From: Micromonospora coerulea
GTDB lineage: Bacteria; Actinomycetota; Actinomycetes; Mycobacteriales; Micromonosporaceae
Direction of reading: 5' to 3'
NCBI RefSeq assembly: GCF_016598485.1
Contig: NZ_JAEMUW010000002.1
Span: 248,001-312,000, forward strand
Length of the DNA stretch: 64,000 nucleotides
Position 1 is the stretch's first letter. Each line of letters opens with the position of its first letter. The position numbers and the translations under genes were made by a program. Of this stretch, positions 59,618 to 64,000 are shown piece by piece. The notes beneath the pieces are model-generated. The model searched no databases and had not been told where the DNA came from. It saw nothing but the letters and a program-made list of their open reading frames with translations.

Positions 59618-60523
59618 ATGGTTGACAACGACCTCGTGCTCATCACCGGCGTCGGGGGCGTGGGCCGCACCGTCGTCGACCTACTGCGGGCGCAGGACAT
59701 GCCGGTGCGCGCGATGGTCCGCCGCGACGACGATCGTGCCGCTGAGCTGCGGGCGATCGGCGTGGATGTCGTCCTGGGCGATCTGACCCGACCGGAGAGC
59801 GTCGCGGCCGCGCTGCAGGGTGTCGCACGGATGTACTTCGCGATGCCCGTGTCACCGGACCACCTGCTGGCAGCGACGGTCGTGGCCACCGTGGCGCGGG
59901 AGTACGGGAAGCTGATGGCTCTGGTCGACATGTCCCAAGGGACGGTGTCGCAGATGACCGCCACCAGCACCGCCGAGTCGCACCAGCAGCGGCTGCACTG
60001 GCTGGCGGAGCAGGTGTTCAACTGGTCCGGTCTGCCGGTGGTACACATCCGGCCGACGTCGTTCCTGGACAATCCGCTGTTCACCACGCTGGCAGCGGTC
60101 TCGATCCGGATGAACGGCACCATCGCGCTACCTTTCGGCACCGGGCGCACCTCGCCGATCGCCGTGGAGGACGTCGCCCGGGTGGCCGCCACCGTGCTCC
60201 GCGACCCGGCTCCGCACCTCGGGCACGTCTACGAGCTGACCGGGCCACGCAGCGTCGACATGACGCAGGTGGCCGAGGAGTTCTCCCGGGCACTTGGCCG
60301 CCCGGTCTCCTACGTGGATCTTCCGCCGGAGCAGTGGCAGTCGGAGGTGCTCGCAAAGGCTGGCCTGCCGCCGCACAGCGAACAGCACATCGCCACCATG
60401 GCCCGACTGCACCGCGAAAACCGCTACGACCGCACATCCAACGACGTCGAACGCGTGACGGGTGTGCCCGCGCAGACGATCGAGGCGTTCGTGGCCGCTC
60501 GCAGAGACCTCTACCTGGGCTGA
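59618..60523 (+). CDS. NmrA-like/NAD(P)H-binding Rossmann protein
   Basis: 301 residues, atypical short-chain dehydrogenase of the NmrA/quinone-reductase QOR2 type. The nucleotide loop is LVLITGVGGVGRTVVDLL, followed by MVRRDDDRAAELRAIGVDVVLGDL. The active-site Tyr-x3-Lys pair is absent, as usual for NmrA-like proteins, and VHIRPTSFLDN and the C-terminal VTGVPAQTIEAFV fit the group. Could act as a redox sensor or NADPH-dependent reductase. AAGGAGG directly before the ATG. No operon partner. Confidence 0.86.
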   Translation: MVDNDLVLITGVGGVGRTVVDLLRAQDMPVRAMVRRDDDRAAELRAIGVDVVLGDLTRPESVAAALQGVARMYFAMPVSPDHLLAATVVATVAREYGKLMALVDMSQGTVSQMTATSTAESHQQRLHWLAEQVFNWSGLPVVHIRPTSFLDNPLFTTLAAVSIRMNGTIALPFGTGRTSPIAVEDVARVAATVLRDPAPHLGHVYELTGPRSVDMTQVAEEFSRALGRPVSYVDLPPEQWQSEVLAKAGLPPHSEQHIATMARLHRENRYDRTSNDVERVTGVPAQTIEAFVAARRDLYLG

Positions 60524-60600
60524 GCACCTCGAAACCGCACCACCGAGCGCCACGACAGCCGCCCCTGAGCGACGTGCATGGCAGGCCGGGCCGGTCGCCG

Positions 60601-62268
60601 TCAACCGGAGCCAGAGCGTGCGGCGACGGACATCGGCGCGCTGAGTCGGCCCTCGTTTCCGCTGCGATCCAGTCCGGACACGCAGTAGGAGAGCGGGCGG
60701 TCGACGGGGGCGGTGCGGTCGACCCAGCCGGTACCCCGGGTGGTGCCGACAAGCTGGGCCGCGTCGCCGTCCACGCGGTAGACGGCGAAGCTCGCGGCGC
60801 CGTCTCCGCGCCAGGTCAGCGCCACCCCGCCGGCGTCCGCACGCCGCGCGCCGGTGACCGCGGGTACGGCCGGCGGTGCCGCCGGTAGCTGCGCCATCGC
60901 GGGTACCAACGCCGGGCCGGCGTAGTGGGCAGCGCTGTACCGGCTGACCGCCCCGAGCTTGTCGGCGCGTACCTGCCTGGCGCTGAAGTGCACGCTCCCG
61001 CTCACGCCGTGCCGCCGGTTGAGGGCGAGCTGGCGGTCCAGCTCGGCCGGGTCGCGCCAGGCGCCGCGCTCGCCCACCCGGTAGTCGGCCTGGCCGATGT
61101 AGAGCTGCACCCGGGTGCCCCGCACCGTGGCCGCCCACCACGGCAGCAGCTTGGCGTAGTCGGCCTTGCCGAACCCGATGTGCCAGTAGAGCTGCGGCAC
61201 GACGTAGTCCAGCCACTGCTCCCGGACCCAGAGTCGAGTGTCGGCGTAGATGTCGTCGTAGCTCTGCAAACCTGCGGTCGGTGAACCGGCCGGGTCGGTG
61301 CGCTTGTTGCGCCAGATGCCGAACGGGCTGATGCCGAACTTCACCCACGGCTTGATCGCCTTGATCCGCTCGCTCATCTCCCGGACCAGGGTGTTCACGT
61401 TGTCCCGGCGCCAGGCGTGCTTGTCGGCGTACCCCCGGCCGTAGCGGGCGAACGCCGCGCCGTCCGGGAAGTCCTGCCCGGCCTCCGGGTACGGATAGAA
61501 GAAGTCGTCGAAGTGCACCCCGTCGACGTCGTAGCGCTGGACCGCCTCCAGCATCGCGTCCTCGACGAACGCGCGCGCCTCCGGGATGCCCGGGTTGAAG
61601 TAGAGGCGGCTGCCGGGCCGGTCTGCGCTGGGATAGGTCACCACCCAGTCGCGGTGCCGCCGCAGCGGGTGGGTCGGCGCGAGCTGGTCCAGCCGGGGGC
61701 CGGGCCCGCCCACCGTGGCCGGCTGCCCGCCGCGGTACGGGTTGAACCAGGCGTGGAACTCCAGGTTCCGGGCGTGCGCCTCGGCGACCATGAACTCCAT
61801 CGGATCCCAACCCGGGTCACGGCCGTCGCGGTGTCCGGTCAGCCACTCCGACCACGGGGCGTACCTCGACGGCCAGAGCGCGTCCCCGCTCGGCCGTACG
61901 TGCACGAAGACCGCGTTGTGGTTGTGCCGCACGGCCAGGTCCAGCCAGCCCCGGAACTCCGCCCGCACCGTCTCGGCCGGCAGCCCGCGCCGGCTCGGCC
62001 AGTCGATGTTGTTCACCGTCGTGATCCACATGCCGCGCAGTTCCCGGGGCGCTCGGGCCGGCCGGCCGGCGCAGGCGGGGGTGCCGCCCGCCGTGCCGGC
62101 GTCGGACGCCGCGCCGATGGTCGCCGCGTCGCCAGGTGCACCGCCGTCGCCAGCAACCCGGTCCCGCAGCGACCAGGCTCCGACCGCGGCCGCCACGGCG
62201 AGCGCGGCGACCACCGCGACCAGAGCGCGGGTACGACGGCGGTGAGCGGGCGGAGCGGCGGCGGGCAT
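60601..62268 (-). CDS. exported GH10-like (GHL10/DUF187) glycosidase with C-terminal FnIII-like domain
   Basis: 555 residues. An N-terminal anchor or signal (ALVAVVAALAVAAAVGAWSL) and a low-complexity linker are followed by a TIM barrel of the GHL10 family: RGMWITTVNNIDWPSRRGL, HNAVFVHVRPSGDALWPS, LEFHAWFNPYR, GVHFDDFFYPYP and VPQLYWHIGFGKADY. Family members are thought to act on peptidoglycan or surface glycans. The last 90 residues resemble a fibronectin type III module (VTGARRADAGGVALTWRGD...). Monocistronic. A TetR-like dyad at 62311-62328 lies 43 nt upstream of the start. Confidence 0.87.
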   Translation of the reverse strand: MPAAAPPAHRRRTRALVAVVAALAVAAAVGAWSLRDRVAGDGGAPGDAATIGAASDAGTAGGTPACAGRPARAPRELRGMWITTVNNIDWPSRRGLPAETVRAEFRGWLDLAVRHNHNAVFVHVRPSGDALWPSRYAPWSEWLTGHRDGRDPGWDPMEFMVAEAHARNLEFHAWFNPYRGGQPATVGGPGPRLDQLAPTHPLRRHRDWVVTYPSADRPGSRLYFNPGIPEARAFVEDAMLEAVQRYDVDGVHFDDFFYPYPEAGQDFPDGAAFARYGRGYADKHAWRRDNVNTLVREMSERIKAIKPWVKFGISPFGIWRNKRTDPAGSPTAGLQSYDDIYADTRLWVREQWLDYVVPQLYWHIGFGKADYAKLLPWWAATVRGTRVQLYIGQADYRVGERGAWRDPAELDRQLALNRRHGVSGSVHFSARQVRADKLGAVSRYSAAHYAGPALVPAMAQLPAAPPAVPAVTGARRADAGGVALTWRGDGAASFAVYRVDGDAAQLVGTTRGTGWVDRTAPVDRPLSYCVSGLDRSGNEGRLSAPMSVAARSGSG

Positions 62269-62310
62269 TGGCCCAGTCTGCCCAGTGCGGCCGGCCGGGT
62301 GAACCAGTTG

Positions 62311-62328
62311 GACCGTTACTTAACGGTC
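62311..62328. promoter_or_regulatory. operator-like dyad GACCGTTA-ct-TAACGGTC
   Basis: Perfect eight-base arms with a 2-bp centre in the 115-bp gap between the GHL10 and LLM genes. A TTGGAC hexamer (62308-62313) overlaps its left edge on the plus strand, and a plus-strand ATG (62341) follows 13 nt after it. It may control the GHL10 gene (minus) or the now truncated plus-strand gene starting at 62341. Confidence 0.5.
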
Positions 62329-62383
62329 AGATAAGGCAGCATGACGCAGCCGCCCGATCACCAACACCAACCCCAGGCGGCCG

Positions 62384-63436
62384 CTACCGCTGCTGGAGTT
62401 GCTCGCGCACCCGTGGTGCGACCTCGGTGCCGAAGAGGCGGAGATTCTCCATGAGGGCGGCGTGCGGCATCGGGCCCATGCCGTACTTCAGGTCGAAGCG
62501 GTTCGCGTCGAGGGCGGTCATGGTCTTGACGATGCGTCGGGCGAGCGTCTCGGGCGAGCCGACGTAGAGGGAGCCGTACTCGACCTCGTGTTCGAAGTAG
62601 TCGCGGGTGATCTCCGGGAAGCCGCGCTGCCGGCGGGCGTCGAGCATGAAGGTCTGATAGGTGGGCCAGTACTCCTCCTTCGCCTGTTCGTCGGAGGCCG
62701 CCACGTGCCCCGGCGAGTGCACCCCGATCGGCAGGGGCGCGATCCCCGACTGCTCGGTGGCCGCCCGGTAGAGCGCGGAGAGCCGGGCGAAGCGGGCGGG
62801 ATTGCCGCCGATGATCGCGAGCATCAGGGAGAACCGGTGCCGCGCGGCGCGCACGACGGATGCCGGGTTCCCGCCGACGCCCACCCAGGTCGGTAGCGCG
62901 CCGCCGGCGGTACGCGGGTAGACGTCGAGTCCCGGCAGGGCGGCCCGCGTGGTTCCCGACCAGGTGACCGGTTCTTCGGTCCGCAGTCGGGCGAAAAGTT
63001 CGAGTTTCTCCTCGAACAGGCGGTCGTAGTCGGCGAGGTCGAAGCCGAACAGCGGGAACGACTCGGTGCTGGAGCCGCGGCCGAGGATCACTTCGGCGCG
63101 GCCGGCGGAGAGAGCGTCGAGGGTCGCGTACCGCTGGAACACGCGCACCGGGTCGTCCGAACTCAGCACCGTGACCGCGGACCCCAGGTGGATGCGAGAG
63201 GTTCGGGCCGCGATGGCGGCCAGGACCAGGTCGGGTGCGGAGAGCGGCATCTCGGCGATGTGGTGCTCGCCCAGTCCGAAGAAGTCGAGCCCCGACTCCT
63301 CCGCAAGGACCCCCTCCGCGACCAGTTCGCGGATGTTCTGCGGCTGGCTGAGCAGCTCGCCGTCAGGGCCGAGCGTCATCTCCCCGAAGCTGTCGACACC
63401 GATCACGACCGGGTGTCCGCCACGCGTACTCGCCAT
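62384..63436 (-). CDS. LLM-class flavin-dependent oxidoreductase
   Basis: 350 residues, luciferase-like TIM barrel of the FMN group (VIGVDSFGEMTLGPDGE, LDFFGLGEHHIAEMPLSAPDLVLA and the phosphate-binding EVILGRGSSTESFPLFGF). It probably uses FMNH2 or F420H2 on an unknown substrate; NADH:FMN monooxygenases acting on small organics are close relatives. Divergent from a MarR gene with three MarR-type dyads between, so it is the likely MarR target. Confidence 0.9.
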   Translation of the reverse strand: MASTRGGHPVVIGVDSFGEMTLGPDGELLSQPQNIRELVAEGVLAEESGLDFFGLGEHHIAEMPLSAPDLVLAAIAARTSRIHLGSAVTVLSSDDPVRVFQRYATLDALSAGRAEVILGRGSSTESFPLFGFDLADYDRLFEEKLELFARLRTEEPVTWSGTTRAALPGLDVYPRTAGGALPTWVGVGGNPASVVRAARHRFSLMLAIIGGNPARFARLSALYRAATEQSGIAPLPIGVHSPGHVAASDEQAKEEYWPTYQTFMLDARRQRGFPEITRDYFEHEVEYGSLYVGSPETLARRIVKTMTALDANRFDLKYGMGPMPHAALMENLRLFGTEVAPRVREQLQQR

Positions 63437-63455
63437 TGCCAGCTCCTCCAGTGTG

Positions 63456-63508
63456 ATTGACGCGTCAATGTTGATGCGTCAATCATACGGCTATGCTTGA
63501 CCAGTCAA
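63456..63508. promoter_or_regulatory. three MarR-type operator dyads
   Basis: Site 1 ATTGACG-CGTCAAT (63456-63469, perfect), site 2 TTGATG-CGTCAA (63471-63482, one mismatch) and site 3 CTTGAC-ca-GTCAAG (63496-63509). All share the TTGAC/GTCAA half site known for MarR repressors. Sites 1 and 2 are nearly contiguous and start 20 nt before the LLM gene; site 3 is 19 nt before the marR ATG. Confidence 0.75.
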
Positions 63509-63527
63509 GGGAAGTGAGGTGGACAGC

Positions 63528-64000
63528 ATGAGTGACGAGGGCCTCGCCGCGGCTCCGGTCGCCCGGCAGCGGATGACGAGCGCGGAACTGACGGTCTGGC
63601 GGACGCTGATCGACACCACCGCCGAACTCCGGCGGGTCCTGGGAGCGCAGCTGCTGCAGGATTCGGGCCTCTCACCGGCGGACTATCAGGTGCTCCTCGC
63701 GTTGAGTGAGGCAGCGGACCGGCGGCTGCGCTCGTCGGAGCTGGCGGCAACCATCGACTGGGAGCGGAGTCGGCTCTCCCACCACCTGAACCGGATGGAG
63801 CGGCGCGGGCTGATCCGCAGGGACGACTGCGCCACCGACAGCCGCGGTTCCGAGGTTTCGCTCACGGATGACGGGGCGCGGATGTTCTCCGGCGCGACCG
63901 CACCCCACATGAGGGCCATCAAGAGGCACTTCGCCGACGCCCTGACGCCCGAGCAGTTCGAGGCGCTCGCCGACGTACTGCGGTCCCTGCAGCACCATCT
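63528..64000 (+). CDS. MarR-family regulator (3' end beyond the window)
   Basis: At least 157 residues visible. The winged helix-turn-helix is in LSPADYQVLLALSEAADRRLRSSELAATIDWERSRLSHHLNRMERRGLIRRDDC, with the wing SRGSEVSLTDDGARMF and dimer helices on both sides (AELTVWRTLIDTTAELRRVL). It probably represses itself and the divergent LLM oxidoreductase through the three dyads upstream. ATG with GAGGT in front. The last few residues are cut off by the window end. Confidence 0.9.
   Translation, partial: MSDEGLAAAPVARQRMTSAELTVWRTLIDTTAELRRVLGAQLLQDSGLSPADYQVLLALSEAADRRLRSSELAATIDWERSRLSHHLNRMERRGLIRRDDCATDSRGSEVSLTDDGARMFSGATAPHMRAIKRHFADALTPEQFEALADVLRSLQHH

Noticed and set aside
1-64000. tRNA, rRNA, CRISPR array, transposase, integrase or phage genes
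   Set aside because: I read the window for tRNA T-arm patterns, spaced direct repeats and DDE or integrase motifs and saw none that I could support. A covariance search for small RNAs was not possible.

Overview
The window is high-GC actinobacterial DNA. Codon third positions are mostly G or C, GTG starts are common, genes are joined by 4-nt ATGA/GTGA overlaps, and many starts are leaderless (a TANNNT -10 hexamer 6-8 nt before the start codon). The gene content (SAM-IV riboswitch, F420-type luciferase-like oxidoreductase, spore-pigment-type polyketide tailoring enzymes, SWIM zinc-finger protein) fits a filamentous actinomycete; Micromonospora or a relative is my best guess. No rRNA, tRNA, CRISPR array, transposase or phage gene was recognised. 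The window looks like ordinary chromosome with several small accessory islands.

Layout. 1-4.9 kb: the end of a TetR regulator and a carboxyltransferase, two secreted peptidoglycan hydrolases, and an ArsR/SRPBCC pair. 4.9-9.4 kb: small housekeeping genes, several of which act on NAD+, ADP-ribose or their derivatives (crystallin-J1-like protein, NADAR, Nudix, KptA), plus a sulfite-oxidase-type molybdoenzyme. 9.5-15.6 kb: an aldo/keto reductase behind a MerR-type promoter, an ABC exporter, pgi, a Phd/YefM-like protein and a GNAT. 15.7-19.6 kb: a SWIM zinc-finger protein coupled to a very large helical protein. 19.7-25.2 kb: a PadR/acyl-CoA dehydrogenase operon and a divergent pair of envelope-type enzymes (GT-C transferase, FAD protein). 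25.3-28.2 kb: an amino-acid ABC transporter behind a SAM-IV riboswitch and a cysteine-type leader peptide, so probably a sulfur amino-acid importer.

28.3-34.1 kb: a seven-gene minus-strand operon (dehydrogenase, degenerate PTPS-fold protein, glycosyltransferase, methyltransferase, flippase-like membrane protein, GTP cyclohydrolase II, RibD-type reductase). It looks like an uncharacterised pathway making a GTP-derived, glycosylated and methylated product. It is divergent from a CDP-alcohol phosphotransferase/alkaline-phosphatase-superfamily pair. 37.2-40.3 kb: a fully overlapping molybdate operon (regulator, modA, modB, modC). 40.5-46.4 kb: an LLM oxidoreductase with a duplicated promoter, a fossil gene start, and a translationally coupled aromatic-polyketide tailoring operon with no ketosynthase or ACP in view. 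It includes an in-frame fusion of a monooxygenase-fold protein to an FAD hydroxylase. 46.5-51.2 kb: cell-surface polysaccharide genes (GH26-like, cellulose-synthase-like GT2, GT-C). 51.5-54.8 kb: two membrane proteins and a NarL-type two-component system. 55-64 kb: single-gene units, several with a divergent regulator and clear operator palindromes (TetR/DUF4386, MarR/LLM).

Gaps under 300 bp not listed separately: 2054-2312 (operator-like dyads before the lysozyme), 23339-23629 (divergent promoter region, no gene seen) and 51244-51524 (a perfect palindrome, no gene seen).
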